This document shows, piece after piece, positions 17,301 to 30,498 of a stretch of 64,000 bases of DNA. The stretch lies in the NCBI GenBank assembly GCA_963662155.1, contig OY759270.1:55774874-55838873 (forward strand), in the 5' to 3' direction. The stretch is from Lamellibrachia columna (taxonomy: Eukaryota > Annelida > Polychaeta > Sabellida > Siboglinidae). Every line of letters starts with the position of its first letter. The stretch's first letter is position 1. The translations under genes were made by a program, and so were the position numbers. The notes beneath the pieces were generated by a model. It was not told the origin of the DNA and did no database searches. It saw only the letters and a list, made by a program, of their open reading frames with translations.

Positions 17301-20300
17301 AAGACTGACCCAGCTAAAGTCGTTGCTGCAGTAGACACGTGAGGGTGCCAAGGCTGCTCAAGCTAAAGTCTCTGCTGTAGTAGACAAGTGAGGGTGCCAA
17401 GGCTGATACAGCTAAAGTCTCTGCTGTAGTAGACAAGTGAGGGTGTCAAGGCTGATCCAGCTAAAGTCGTTACTATGGTAGAAATGTGAAGGTGCCAAGG
17501 CTGCTCAAGCTAAACTCATTGCTATGGTAGAAAAGTGAGGGTGCCAAGACTGATCCAGCTAAACTCATTGCTACGGTAGAAAAGTGAGGGTGCCAAGACT
17601 GATCCAGCTAAACTCATTGCTATGGTAGAAAAGTGAGGGTGCCAAGACTGATCCAGCTAAACTCATTGCTATGGTAGAAAAGTGAGGGTGCCAAGACTGA
17701 TCCAGCTAAATTCATTGCTATGGTAGAAAAGTGAGGGTGCCAAGACTGATCCAGCTAAACTCATTGCTATGGTAGAAAAGTGAGGGTGCCAAGACTGACC
17801 CAGCTAAAGTCGTTGCTGCAGTAGACAAGTGAGGGTGCCAAGCTGCTCAAGCTAAAGTCTCTGCTGTAGTAGACAAGTGAGGGTGCCAAGGTTGATCCAG
17901 GTAAAGTCTCTGCTGTAGTAGACAAGTGAGGGTGCCAAGGCTGATCCAGTTAAAGTCTCTGCTGTACTGGACAAGTGAGGGTGCCAAGGCTGATCCAGCT
18001 AAAGTCTCTGCTGTAGTAGACAAGTGAGGGTGCCGAGGCTGATCCAGCTAAAGTCTCTGCTGAAGTAGACAAGTGAGGGTGCCAAGGCTGATCCAGCTAA
18101 AGTCTCTGCTGTACTGGACAAGTGAGGGTGCCAAGGCTGATCCAGCTAAAGTCATTACTATGGTAAAAAAGTGAGGGTGCCAAGGCTGATCCAGCTAAAG
18201 TCTCTGCTGTAGTAAACAAGTGAGGGTGCCAAGGCTGATCCAGCTAAAGTCTCTGCTGTAATAGAAAAGTGAGGGTGCCAAAGCTGATCCAGCTGTAGTC
18301 GTTGCTGTAGTAAACAAGTGAGGGTGCCAAGGCTGATCCAGTTGAAGTCGTTGCTGTAGTAAACAAGTGAGTGTGCCAAGACTGACCAAGCTAAAGTCGT
18401 TGCTGCAGTAGACAAGTGAGGGTACCAAGGCTGATCCAGCTAAAGTCGTTGCTATGGTAGAAAAGTGAGAGTGCCAAGGCTGATCCAGCTGAAGTCGTTG
18501 CTGTAGTAGACAAGTGAGGGTGCCAAGGCTGAACTAGCTGTAGTCGTTGCTATGGTAGAAAAGTGAGGGTGCCAAGGCTGATTCAGCTAAAGTCGTTGCT
18601 ATGGTAGAAAAGTGAGGGTGCCAAGGCTGATCCAGCTGTAGTCGTTGCTGTAGTAAACAAGTGATGGGGCCAAGACTGATCCAGCTAAACTCGTTGCTAT
18701 GGTAGAAACGTGAGGGTGCCAAGGTTGATTCAGTTGAAGTCGTTGCTGTAGTAAACAAGTGAGGGTGTCAAGGCTGACCCAGCTAAAGTCGTTGCTATGG
18801 TAGAAAAGTAAATTTTGGTGCCAAGACCGATCCAACTAAAGTCGTTGCTGTAGTAAACAAGTGAGAGTGCCAATGCTGATCCAATTAATGTCGTTGCTGT
18901 AGTAGACAAGTGAGGGTGCCAAGGCTGATACAACTAAAGTATCTGCTGTAGTAGACAAGTGAGGGTGCCAAGGCTGATCCAGTTAAAATATCTGCTGTAG
19001 TAGGCAAGTGAGGGGGCCAAGGCTGATCCAGCTAAAGTCGTTGCTGTAGTAGACAAGTGAGGGTGCCCAGGCTGATCCAGCTAATGTCGTTGCTGTATTA
19101 GACAAGTGAGGGTGCCAAGGCTGATCCAGCTAAAGTCGTTGCTGTAGTAGACAAGTCAGGGTGCCAAGGCTGATCCAGATAAAATCTCTGCTGTAGTAGA
19201 CAAGTGAGGGTGCCAATGCTGATCCAGCTAAAGTCGTTGCTGTAGTAGACAAGTGACGGTGCCAAGGCTGATCCAGCTAAAGTCGTTGCTGTAATAGACA
19301 AGTGAGGGTGCCAAGGCTGATCCAGCTAAAGTCGTTGCTGTAATAGACAAGTGAGGGTGCCAAGGCTGATCCAGCTAAAGTCGTTGCTGTAGTAGACAAG
19401 TGACAGTGCCAAGGCTGATCCAGTTAAGTCGTTGATGTAATAAACAAGTGAGGGTGCCAAGGCTGATCCAGCGAAAATTGTTGCTGTAGTAGACAAGTGA
19501 GGGTGCCAAGGCTGATCCAGCTAAAGTCTCTGCTGTAGTAGACAAGTGAGGGTGCCAAGGCTGATCCAGCTAAAGTCGTTACTATGGTAGAAATGTGAAG
19601 GTGCCAAGGCTGCTCAAGCTAAACTCATTGCTATGGTAGAAAAGTGAGGGTGCCAAGACTGATCCAGCTAAACTCATTGCTACGGTAGAAAAGTGAGGGT
19701 GCCAAGACTGATCCAGCTAAACTCATTGCTATGGTAGAAAAGTGAGGGTTCCAAGACTGATCCAGCTAAACTCATTGCTATGGTAGAAAAGTGAGGGTGC
19801 CAAGACTGATCCAGCTAAATTCATTGCTATGGTAGAAAAGTGAGGGTGCCAAGACTGATCCAGCTAAACTCATTGCTATGGTAGAAAAGTGAGGGTGCCA
19901 AGACTGACCCAGCTAAAGTTGTTGCTGCAGTAGACACGTGAGGGTGCCAAGGCTGCTCAAGCTAAAGTCTCTGCTGTAGTAGACAAGTGAGGGTGCCAAG
20001 GCTGATACAGCTAAAGTCTCTGCTGTAGTAGACAAGTGAGGGTGCCAAGGCTGATCCAGCTAAAGTCTCTGCTGTAGTAGACAAGTGAGGGTGCCAAGGT
20101 TGATCCAGTTAAAGTCTCTGCAGTACTGGACAAGTGAGGGTGCCAAGGCTGATCCAGCTAAAGTCTCTGCTGTAGTAGACAAAGTGAGGGTGCCAAGGCT
20201 GATCCAGCTAATGTCGTTGCTGTAGTAGACAAGTGAGGTGCCAAGGCTGATCCAGCTAAAGTCGTTGCTGTAGTAGACAAGTCAGGGTGCCAAGGCTGAT

Positions 20301-23300
20301 CCAGCTAAAATCTCTGCTGTAGTAGACAAGTCAGGGTGCCAATGCTGATCCAGCTAAAGTCGTTGCTGTAGTAGACAAGTGACGGTGCCATGGCTGATCC
20401 AGCTAAAGTCGTTGCTGTAATAAACAAGTGAGGGTGCCAAGGCTGATCCAGCTGTAGTCGTTGCTGTAATAGACAAGTGAGGGTGCCAAGGCTGATCCAG
20501 CTAAAGTCGTTGCTGTAGTAGACAAGTGACAGTGCCAAGGCTGATCCAGTTAAGTCGTTGATGTAATAAACAAGTGAGGGTGCCAAGGCTTATCCAGCGA
20601 AAGTTGTTGCTGTAGTAGACAAGTGAGGGTGCCAAGGCTGATCCAGCTAAAGTCTCTGCTGTAGTAGACAAGTGAGGGTGTCAAGGCTGATCCAGCTAAA
20701 GTCGTTACTATGGTAGAAATGTGAAGGTGCCAAGGCTGCTCAAGCTAAACTCATTGCTATGGTAGAAAAGTGAGGGTGCCAAGACTGATCCAGCTAAACT
20801 CATTGCTACGGTAGAAAAGTGAGGGTGCCAAGACTGATCCAGCTAAACTCATTGCTATGGTAGAAAAGTGAGGGTTCCAAGACTGATCCAGCTAAACTCA
20901 TTGCTATGGTAGAAAAGTGAGGGTGCCAAGACTGATCCAGCTAAATTCATTGCTATGGTAGAAAAGTGAGGGTGCCAAGACTGATCCAGCTAAACTCATT
21001 GCTATGGTAGAAAAGTGAGGGTGCCAAGACTGACCCAGCTAAAGTTGTTGCTGCAGTAGACACGTGAGGGTGCCAAGGCTGCTCAAGCTAAAGTCTCTGC
21101 TGTAGTAGACAAGTGAGGGTGCCAAGGCTGATACAGCTAAAGTCTCTGCTGTAGTAGACAAGTGAGGGTGCCAAGGCTGATCCAGCTAAAGTCTCTGCTG
21201 TAGTAGACAAGTGAGGGTGCCAAGGTTGATCCAGTTAAAGTCTCTGCAGTACTGGACAAGTGAGGGTGCCAAGGCTGATCCAGCTAAAGTCTCTGCTGTA
21301 GTAGACAAAGTGAGGGTGCCAAGGCTGATCCAGCTAATGTCGTTGCTGTAGTAGACAAGTGAGGTGCCAAGGCTGATCCAGCTAAAGTCGTTGCTGTAGT
21401 AGACAAGTCAGGGTGCCAAGGCTGATCCAGCTAAAATCTCTGCTGTAGTAGACAAGTCAGGGTGCCAATGCTGATCCAGCTAAAGTCGTTGCTGTAGTAG
21501 ACAAGTGACGGTGCCATGGCTGATCCAGCTAAAGTCGTTGCTGTAATAGACAAGTGAGGGTGCCAAGGCTGATCCAGCTGTAGTCGTTGCTGTAATAGAC
21601 AAGTGAGGGTGCCAAGGCTGATCCAGCTAAAGTCGTTGCTGTAGTAGACAAGTGACAGTGCCAAGGCTGATCCAGTTAAGTCGTTGATGTAATAAACAAG
21701 TGAGGGTGCCAAGGCTGATCCAGCGAAAGTTGTTGCTGTAGTAGACAAGTGAGGGTGCCAAGGCTGATCCAGCTAAAGTCTCTGCTGTAGTAGACAAGTG
21801 AGGGTGTCAAGGCTGATCCAGCTAAAGTCGTTACTATGGTAGAAATGTGAAGGTGCCAAGGCTGCTCAAGCTAAACTCATTGCTATGGTAGAAAAGTGAG
21901 GGTGCCAAGACTGATCCAGCTAAACTCATTGCTACGGTAGAAAAGTGAGGGTGCCAAGACTGATCCAGCTAAACTCATTGCTATGGTAGAAAAGTGAGGG
22001 TGCCAAGACTGATCCAGCTAAACTCATTGCTATGGTAGAAAAGTGAGGGTGCCAAGACTGATCCAGCTAAATTCATTGCTATGGTAGAAAAGTGAGGGTG
22101 CCAAGACTGATCCAGCTAAACTCATTGCTATGGTAGAAAAGTGAGGGTGCCAAGACTGACCCAGCTAAAGTCGTTGCTGCAGTAGACAAGTGAGGGTGCC
22201 AAGGCTGCTCAAGCTAAAGTCTCTGCTGTAGTAGACAAGTTAGGGTGCCAAGGCTGATACAGCTAAAGTCTCTGCTGTAGTAGACAAGTGAGGGTTCCAA
22301 GACTGACCCAGCTAAAGTCGTTGCTGCAGTAGACAAGTGAGGGTGCCAAGGCTGCTCAAGCTAAAGTCTCTGCTGTAGTAGACAAGTGAGGGTGCCAAGG
22401 CTGATACAGCTAAAGTCTCTGCTGTAGTAGACAAGTGAGGGTGCCAAGGTTGATCCAGCTAAAGTCTCTGCTGTAGTAGACAAGTGAGGGTGCCAAGGCT
22501 GATCCAGTTAAAGTCTCTGCTGTACTGGACAAGTGAGGGTGCCAAGGCTGATCCAGCTAAAGTCTCTGCTGTAGTAGACAAGTGAGGGTGCCAAGGCTGA
22601 TCCAGCTAAAGTCTCTGCTGTAATAGAAAAGTGAGGGTGCCAAAGCTGATCCAGCTGTAGTCGTTGCTGTAGTAAACAAGTGAGGGTGCCAAGGCTGATC
22701 CAGTTGAAGTCGTTGCTGTAGTAAACAAGTGAGTGTGCCAAGACTGACCCAGCTAAAGTCGTTGCTGCAGTAGACAAGTGAGGGTACCAAGGCTGATCCA
22801 GCTAAAGTCGTTGCTATGGTAGAAAAGTGAGAGTGCCAAGGCTGATCCAGCTGAAGTCGTTGCTGTAGTAGACAAGTGAGGGTGCCAAGGCTGAACTAGC
22901 TGTAGTCGTTGCTATGGTAGAAAAGTGAGGGTGCCAAGGCTGATTCAGCTAAAGTCGTTGCTATGGTAGAAAAGTGAGGGTGCCAAGGCTGATCCAGCTG
23001 TAGTCGTTGCTGTAGTAAACAAGTGATGGGGCCAAGACTGATCAAGCTAAACTCGTTGCTATGGTAGAAACGTGAGGGTGCCAAGGTTGATTCAGTTGAA
23101 GTCGTTGCTGTAGTAAACAAGTGAGGGTGTCAAGGCTGACCCAGCTAAAGTCGTTGCTATGGTAGAAAAGTAAATTTTGGTGCCAAGACCGATCCAACTA
23201 AAGTCGTTGCTGTAGTAAACAAGTGAGGGTGCCAAGGCTGATCCAGCTAAAGTCGTTGCTGTAGTAGACAAGTGAGGGTGCCAAGTCTGATCCAGATAAA

Positions 23301-26300
23301 GTCGATGCTGTAGTAGACAAGTGAGGGTGCAAAGGCTGATCCAGCTAAAGTCGTTGCTGTAGTAGACAAGTGAGGGTGCCAAGGCTGATCCAGCTAAAGT
23401 CGTTGCTGTAGTAGACAAGTGAGGGTGCCAAGTCTGATCCAGCTAAAGTCGTTGCTGTAGTAGACAAGTGAGGGTGCCAAGGCTGATCCAGCTAAAGTCG
23501 TTGCTGTAGTAGACAAGTGAGGGTGTCAAGTCTGATCCAGCTAAAGTCGTTGCTGTAGTAGACAAGTGAGGGTGCCAAGGCTGATCCAGCTAAAGTCGTT
23601 GCTGTAGTAGACAAATGAGGGTGCCAAGGCTGATCCAGCTAAAGTCGTTGCTGTAGTAGACAAGTGAGGGTGCCAAGGCTGATCCAGCTAAAGTCTTTGC
23701 TGTATTAGACAAGTGAGGGTGCCAAGGCTGATACAGCTAAAGTATCTGCTGTAGTAGACAAGTGAGGGTGCCAAGGCTGATCCAGTTAAAATATCTGCTG
23801 TAGAAGACAAGTGAGGGTGCCAAGGCTGATCCAGCTAAAGTCTTTGCTGTAGTAGACAAGTGAGGGTGCCAAGGCTGATACAGCTAAAGTATCTGCTGTA
23901 GTAGACAAGTGAGGGTGCCAAGGCTGATCCAGTTAAAATATCTGCTGTAGAAGACAAGTGAGGGGGCCAAGGCTGATCCAGCTAAAGTCGTTGCTGTAGT
24001 AGACAAGTGAGGGTGTCAAGTCTGATCCAGCTAAAGTCGTTGCTGTAGTAGACAAGTGAGGGTGCCAAGGCTGATCCAGCTAATGTCGTTGCTGTAGTAG
24101 ACAAGTGAGGGTTCCAAGGCTGATCCAGCTAAAGTCGTTGCTGTAGTAGACAAGTCAGGGTGCCAAGGCTGATCCAGCTAAAATCTCTGCTGTAGTAGAC
24201 AAGTGAGGGTGCCAATGCTGATCCAACTAAAGTCGTTGCTGTAGTAGACAAGTGACGGTGCCAAGGCTGATCCAGCTAAAGTCGTTGCTGTAATAGACAA
24301 GTGAGGGTGCCAAGGCTGATCCAGCTAAAGTCGTTGCTGTAGTAGACAAGTGAGGGTGCCAAGGCTGATCCAGCTAAAGTCGTTGCTGTAGTAGACAAGT
24401 GACAGTGCCAAGGCTGATCCAGTTAAGTCGTTGATGTAATAAACAAGTGAGGGTGCCTAGGCTGATCCAGCGAAAATTGTTGCTGTAGTAGACAAGTGAG
24501 GGTGCCAAGGCTGATCCAGCTAAAGGCTCTGCTGTAGTAGACAAGTGAGGGTGCCAAGGCTGATCCAGCTAAAGTCGTTACTATGGTAGAAATGTGAAGG
24601 TGCCAAGGCTGCTCAAGCTAAACTCATTGCTATGGTAGAAAAGTGAGGGTGCCAAGACTGATCCAGCTAAACTCATTGCTACGGTAGAAAAGTGAGGGTG
24701 CCAAGACTGATCCAGCTAAACTCATTGCTATGGTAGAAAAGTGAGGGTGCCAAGACTGATCCAGCTAAACTCATTGCTATGGTAGAAAAGTGAGGGTGCC
24801 AAGACTGATCCAGCTAAATTCATTGCTATGGTAGAAAAGTGAGGGTGCCAAGACTGATCCAGCTAAACTCATTGCTATGGTAGAAAAGTGAGGGTGCCAA
24901 GACTGACCCAGCTAAAGTCGTTGCTGCAGTAGACACGTGAGGGTGCCAAGGCTGCTCAAGCTAAAGTCTCTGCTGTAGTAGACAAGTGAGGGTGCCAAGG
25001 CTGATACAGCTAAAGTCTCTGCTGTAGTAGACAAGTGAGGGTGCCAAGGCTGATCCAGCTAAAGTCTCTGCTGTAGTAGACAAGTGAGGGTGCCAAGGTT
25101 GATCCAGCTAAAGTCTCTGCTGTAGTAGACAAGTGAGGGTGCCAAGGCTGATCCAGTTAAAGTCTCTGCTGTACTGGACAAGTGAGGGTGCCAAGGCTGA
25201 TCCAGCTAAAGTCTCTGCTGTAGTAGACAAGGTGAGGGTGCCAAGGCTGATCCAGCTAATGTCGTTGCTGTAGTAGACAAGTGAGGGTGCCAAGGCTGAT
25301 CCAGCTAAAGTCGTTGCTGTAGTAGACAAGTCAGGGTGCCAAGGCTGATCCAGCTAAAATCTCTGCTGTAGTAGACAAGTGAGGGTGCCAATGCTGATCC
25401 AGCTAAAGTCGTTGCTGTAGTAGACAAGTGACGGTGCCATGGCTGATCCAGCTAAAGTCGTTGCTGTAATAGACAAGTGAGGGTGCCAAGGCTGATCCAG
25501 CTGTAGTCGTTGCTGTAATAGACAAGTGAGGGTGCCAAGGCTGATCCAGCTAAAGTCGTTGCTGTAGTAGACAAGTGACAGTGCCAAGGCTGATCCAGTT
25601 AAGTCGTTGATGTAATAAACAAGTGACGGTGCCATGGCTGATCCAGCTAAAGTCGTTGCTGTAATAGACAAGTGAGGGTGCCAAGGCTGATCCAGTTAAG
25701 TCGTTGATGTAATAAACAAGTGAAGGTGCCAAGGCTGATCCAGCGAAAGTTGTTGCTGTATTAGACAAGTGAGGGTGCCAAGGCTGATCCAGCTAAAGTC
25801 TCTGCTGTAGTAGACAAGTGAGGGTGTCAAGGCTGATCCAGCTAAAGTCGTTACTATGGTAGAAATGTGAAGGTGCCAAGGCTGCTCAAGCTAAACTCAT
25901 TGCTATGGTAGAAAAGTGAGGGTGCCAAGACTGATCCAGCTAAACTCATTGCTACGGTAGAAAAGTGAGGGTGCCAAGACTGATCCAGCTAAACTCATTG
26001 CTATGGTAGAAAAGTGAGGGTGCCAAGACTGATCCAGCTAAACTCATTTCTATGGTAGAAAAGTGAGGGTGCCAAGACTGATCCAGCTAAATTCATTGCT
26101 ATGGTAGAAAAGTGAGGGTGCCAAGACTGACCCAGCTAAAGTCGTTGCTGCAGTAGACAAGTGAGGGTGCCAAGGCTGCTCAAGCTAAAGTCTCTGCTGT
26201 ACTAGACAAGTGAGGGTGGCAAGGCTGATACAGCTAAAGTCTCTGCTGTAGTAGACAAGTGAGGGTGCCAAGGTTGATCCAGGTAAAGTCTCTGCTGTAG

Positions 26301-27216
26301 TAGACAAGTGAGGGTGCCGAGGCTGATCCAGTTAAAGTCTCTGCTGTACTGGACAAGTGAGGTTGCCAAGGCTGATCCAGCTAAAGTCTCTGCTGTAGTA
26401 GACAAGTGAGGGTGCCAAGGCTGATCCAGCTAAAGTCTCTGCTGTAGTAGACAAGTGAGGGTGCCAAGGCTGATCCAGCTAAAGTCTCTGCTGTACTGGA
26501 CAAGTGAGGGTGCCAAGGCTGATCCAGCTAAAGTCTCTGCTGTAATAGAAAAGTGAGGGTGCCAAAGCTGATCCAGCTGTAGTCGTTGCTGTAGTAAACA
26601 AGTGAGGGTGCCAAGGCTGATCCAGTTGAAGTCGTTGCTGTAGTAAACAAGTGAGTGTGCCAAGACTGACCCAGCTAAAGTCGTTGCTGCAGTAGACAAG
26701 TGAGGGTACCAAGGCTGATCCAGCTAAAGTCGTTGCTATGGTAGAAAAGTGAGAGTGCCAAGGCTGATCCAGCTGAAGTCGTTGCTGTAGTAGACAAGTG
26801 AGGGTGCCAAGGCTGAACTAGCTGTAGTCGTTGCTATGGTAGAAAAGTGAGGGTGCCAAGGCTGATTCAGCTAAAGTCGTTGCTATGGTAGAAAAGTGAG
26901 GGTGCCAAGGCTGATCCAGCTGTAGTCGTTGCTGTAGTAAACAAGTGATGGGGCCAAGACTGATCCAGCTAAACTCATTGCTATGGTAGAAACGTGAGGG
27001 TGCAAAGGTTGATTCAGTTGAAGTCGTTGCTGTAGTAAACAAGTGAGGGTGTCAAGGCTGACCCAACTAAAGTCGTTGCTATGGTAGAAAAGTAAATTTT
27101 GGTGCCAAGACCGATCCAACTAAAGTCGTTGCTGTAGTAAACAAGTGAGAGTGCCAATGCTGATCCAATTAATGTCGTTGCAAGACAAGTGAGGGTGCCA
27201 AATATGATCCAGCTAA
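11331..27216. repeat. 49-bp satellite-like array, about 320 copies
   Basis: The unit contains GATCCAGCTAAAGTCGTTGC and ends GAGGGTGCCAAGGCT. The spacing of GATCCAGC is 49 bp for most copies. At least two subfamilies interleave: one with GTCGTTGCTGTAGTAGACAA and one with CTCATTGCTATGGTAGAAAA. Long higher-order blocks repeat with offsets that are multiples of 49. For example, the segments at 12759 and 13886 are 1127 bp apart, which is 23 units. Short minus-strand ORFs with Leu/Ser/Thr-rich repeats are an effect of the unit and are not annotated. I see no gene here. Confidence 0.95.
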
Positions 27217-27218
27217 AG

Positions 27219-28003
27219 TCGTTTCTGTAATGCATATAGTCGTGGACGTAACAAGCTTCTGTAATGCATGTATTCATGGACGTAACACGTTTCTGTAACT
27301 CATGTAGCCGTGGACGTAACACGTTCTTGTAATGGATGTAGCCGTGGACGTAACAAGCTTCTGTAATGCGTGTAGTCATGGACGTAACATGTTTCTGTAA
27401 CACCTGTATCCATGGACGTAACATGTTTTTGTATCGCTTGTAGCCGTGGACGTAACATGTTTCTGTATCGCTTGTAGCCGTGGACGTAACATGTTTCTGT
27501 AATGCTGGTAGCCATGGACGTAACATGTTTCTGTATCGCTTGTAGCCGTGGACGTAACATGTTTCTGTAACGGTGGTAGCCGTGGGCGTAACATGTTTCT
27601 GTAACGGTGGTAGCCGTGGGCGTAACATGTTTCTGTATCGCTTGTAGCCTTGGACGTAACATGTTTCTGTAATGCTGGTAGCCGTGGACGTAACATGTTT
27701 CTGTAACGGTGGTAGCCGTGGGCGTAACATGTTTCTGTAATGCTTGTAGCCTTGGACGTAACATGTTTATGTAACGCTGGTAGTCGTGGACGTAACATGT
27801 TTTTGTAACGGTGGTAGCCGTGGACGTAACATGTTTCTGTAATGCTGGTAGCCGTGGACGTAACATGTTTCTGTAATGCTGGTAGCCGTGGACGTAACAT
27901 GTTTCTGTAACGGTGGTAGCCGTGGGCGTAACATGTTTCTGTAACGCTTGTAGCCTTGGACGTAACATGTTTATGTAACGCTGGTAGTCGTTGACGTAGC
28001 ATG
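27219..28003. repeat. 34-bp minisatellite, about 23 copies
   Basis: The unit contains GTAACATGTTTCTGTAACGG and a GTAGCCGTGGAC half, repeating every 34 bp (for example at 27421, 27455 and 27489). It joins the 49-bp array directly, and the fusion lies in a shared AGTCGTT(T/G)CTGTA stretch. Minus-strand ORFs of 222-238 codons are effects of the repeat. Confidence 0.92.
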
Positions 28004-28690
28004 TTTACACATATACAATACGAAGACTTATATTGCGTCAAAATTCTATATATTTCTATTGCGTCCAAATTCTATATATTTCATGCATTTGCATCAATTG
28101 CACGCTTCACTCTGGTGAAAATATTTATGGAAGAAACCAGCCACTTCACTAATCCTCAATATAAACAAATGGAATGGTTTTGTTTCGTTAATCCTGGGTG
28201 TATTTACCAGTGTTGGTCTTAGTAGGGGTCTCCAGTCCCACTGCAAATATGTTTTTTTTTGGTTGTTGTTGCATAATGTATTACTTTTATTGATGATTTA
28301 TTAGTTGCTATTATATATTGTACAGTTCTATATGTGCATGTGGCATATGTATTTATATAATTTATATTGCCACTCAATATAATTTATCTATGTTTTTTGC
28401 TGTTGGGACAAATAAAATTTATCCTTATCCTTATCCTTATCCTTTAGGCTGTTCGAAAGAACAATTCAGCACCTGAATGAGCCACTTTAAGAAATGGTAC
28501 AGCAGAAGCAGCTGTACTAGTCAGTATACCGTCCCCGTTGCTTGCCGAAGTGGCGACTGTAAATAGAAACTAGTCCCTGTTCCGTGGTTCGCACCAGTAA
28601 GATTAATCCACACAGGAAAAGTACAACAGTTTTCATTGGTTAACCGGTACGGAACTAGTTGGAAAATGTGTGTAATTAAAATGCCCAAAT
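28004..28690. other. Unique spacer with a probable LINE 3' tail
   Basis: The sequence is mostly AT-rich and has no convincing gene. The 73-codon ORF at 28001-28222 has no recognisable motif. Part of the stretch looks like a retrotransposon 3' end and is listed separately. Confidence 0.5.
28200..28443 (+). mobile_element. Probable 3' end of a truncated non-LTR retrotransposon
   Basis: An AT-rich segment ends with GGGACAAATAAAATTTATCC followed by short TTATCC repeats. A 3' UTR closing with an AATAAA-like motif and a short tandem tail is typical of CR1/L2-like LINEs. No coding part is present, so this is a tentative call from the tail alone. Confidence 0.35.
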
Positions 28691-29164
28691 TCTCCGTAGA
28701 CTGCTTACTCTCAGTAGTCTGCTTACTCTCAGTAGTCTGCTTACTCTCAGTAGTCTGCTTACTCTCAGTAGGGTGCTTACTCTCAGTAGTCTGCTTATTC
28801 TCAGTAGTCTGCTTACTCTCAGTAGTCTGCTTACTCTCAGTAGTCTGCTTACTCTCAGTAGTCTGCTTACTCTCAGTAGTCTGCTTACTCTCAGTAGTCT
28901 GCTTACTCTCAGTAGTCTGCTTATTCTCAGTAGTCTGCTTACTCTCAGTAGTCTGCATACTCTCAGTAGTCTGCTTACTCTCAGTAGTCTGCTTACTCTC
29001 AGTAGTCTGCTTACTCTCAGTAGTCTGCTTACTCTCAGTAGCCTGCTTACTCTCAGTAGTCTGCTTACTCTCAGTAGTCTGCTTATTCTCAGTAGTCTGC
29101 TTACTCTCAGTAGTCTGCTTACTCTCAGTAGTCTGCTTACTCTCAGTAGTCTGCTTACTCTCAG
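28691..29164. repeat. 18-bp minisatellite, about 26 copies
   Basis: Tandem copies of TTACTCTCAGTAGTCTGC, with single-base variants such as TTATTC. The unit is 18 bp, so four overlapping frames stay open on both strands. The apparent 139-220-residue Leu/Ser/Val-rich proteins are not genes. The first copies grow out of unique sequence at CTCCGTAGACTGC. Confidence 0.93.
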
Positions 29165-30130
29165 AAATGTTATAACATTGACAGGGCTATAAATCATTTT
29201 ATGAAAAGTTTTAATTTTGCCAATAATTTCAGTAAAGCGAGCTCTATGCGTGTCGTAAAATTGCATATTTTTGTTCATCGCATACAGCTTGACATGGGAC
29301 ACCATTACAAAGCGGGCGGAGACCGACAGCAGTGGCACCCTCTTGAAGCCTTAAGTGCCTCCTTGGATGGGCGAGTGAGAGAATCTGAGAAGTTCTGGCT
29401 ACTGTATCTCAAATTAGTAAGACTGGGACTGAACCGAGTTGCCACATTCGTAGAAGAAGGCGGTTAATAAAACCATGATCTAGATAGTATTCGCCTGAAT
29501 AGTCATTGCAGCTAGGGCGGTAACGTGTAATCAGCTAGATAATAATAACGGCAGACAGCAAACTATGACAATGGTATGTATGATGTTGATTTATATAATA
29601 GACTTCGAGCGGCACTTGAAAGCCGCCCGTTCAAGCCGTGCAATTAACTGACCCTGGCGTACCTCCACTAGTGTTTGGCTGAATGGACAGTGATCAGCAA
29701 CAGCGTCAGAGAGTGCTGTTTGTGTGTAAGCTCGCTCGCCATAACAGCGCTGTCTTCGTCGTCAATGCAACCACTCGGAGCTGCTTACACGTACGCAGTT
29801 GGCCGCCGATTTCCTGGCAAGTTTCACTCGGATTGCAGTGGAGAGACAAGTGACGTTATAAACGTCGCCGTACGAACGACTCTGGCGGTTTGGATGACGA
29901 CAGTTTGAACGTTGTTGTTGTGAAACAGACACAACCGTTGTACTGTTGTAGACGAAAACGCCAAGGAATGGACGCTATGTTGTCACGGTGAAGGAAATAC
30001 CAGTGGTTTACCAACGTAGTGTCGTTCTGTTGTTCAGAACCCTTGAACAACTGGATTAGTTCGTAAAACCTCGCGTATACGCAGTAGCCATTCCAGTATT
30101 GAAATCAATTATTTATTGCGCATACGAACA
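29165..30130. other. Unique sequence upstream of the four-exon gene
   Basis: This is mostly single-copy sequence. Short ORFs (88 codons at 29201-29467, 77 codons at 29675-29908) have no motif I can name. It is CpG-containing and lies just upstream of the first coding exon, so it could hold promoter or 5' UTR sequence. Confidence 0.4.
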
Positions 30131-30250
30131 TAGGCTATAAATGGACATAGGATATAAGTGGACATAGGCTATAAGTGGACATAGACTATAAGTGGACATA
30201 GGCTATAAGTGGACATAGGCTATAAGTGGACATAGGCTATAAGTGGACAT
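30131..30250. repeat. 17-bp tandem repeat, about 7 copies
   Basis: Copies of GGCTATAAGTGGACATA with single-base changes. The array lies about 440 bp upstream of the ATG at 30689. It may be a promoter-proximal VNTR; no function can be read from it. Confidence 0.85.
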
Positions 30251-30298
30251 GATACAACTGATCCGAATCGACTTTTCTCTCAACAATTAGAAAGGTGT

Positions 30299-30358
30299 GT
30301 CGTCTATGACGTCACGATGTCGTCTATGACGTCACGATGTCGTCTATGACGTTATGAA
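30299..30358. promoter_or_regulatory. Tandem CRE-like sites in a three-copy 20-bp repeat
   Basis: The 20-bp unit CGTCTATGACGTCACGATGT occurs twice exactly, followed by a third copy ending GTTATG. It places the palindromic octamer TGACGTCA at 30307-30314 and 30327-30334, and the variant TGACGTTA at 30347-30354. TGACGTCA is the consensus cAMP response element bound by CREB/ATF bZIP proteins. The sites lie about 340-380 bp upstream of the start codon of the four-exon gene. The sequence match is direct; regulatory use is inferred. Confidence 0.5.
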
Positions 30359-30498
30359 CAGTCGTGTTGGTGATCTTTCGTGGACCTGGCGTTTGATTAA
30401 CGTTGTCGTCTCCGCCTGTTGCTAGACGTATTTTTCGAGCAGTCGCTACGCTGTTTTGCAACACAATCAGTCCCTTCTGTGTGTATCTTTGACGAAGC

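Noticed and set aside
28420..28443. TTATCC repeats as an interstitial telomere
   Set aside because: Only about three TTATCC copies occur, next to an AATAAA-like LINE tail. The unit is not the animal telomere TTAGGG.
28636..29338. Leu/Ser/Val-rich 'membrane-like' repeat ORFs on both strands
   Set aside because: 18-bp unit effect, with four overlapping open frames of similar length.
29600..29645. tRNA-like B-box (GTTCAAGCC) in GC-rich sequence
   Set aside because: No matching A-box at the right distance and no cloverleaf stems could be drawn.
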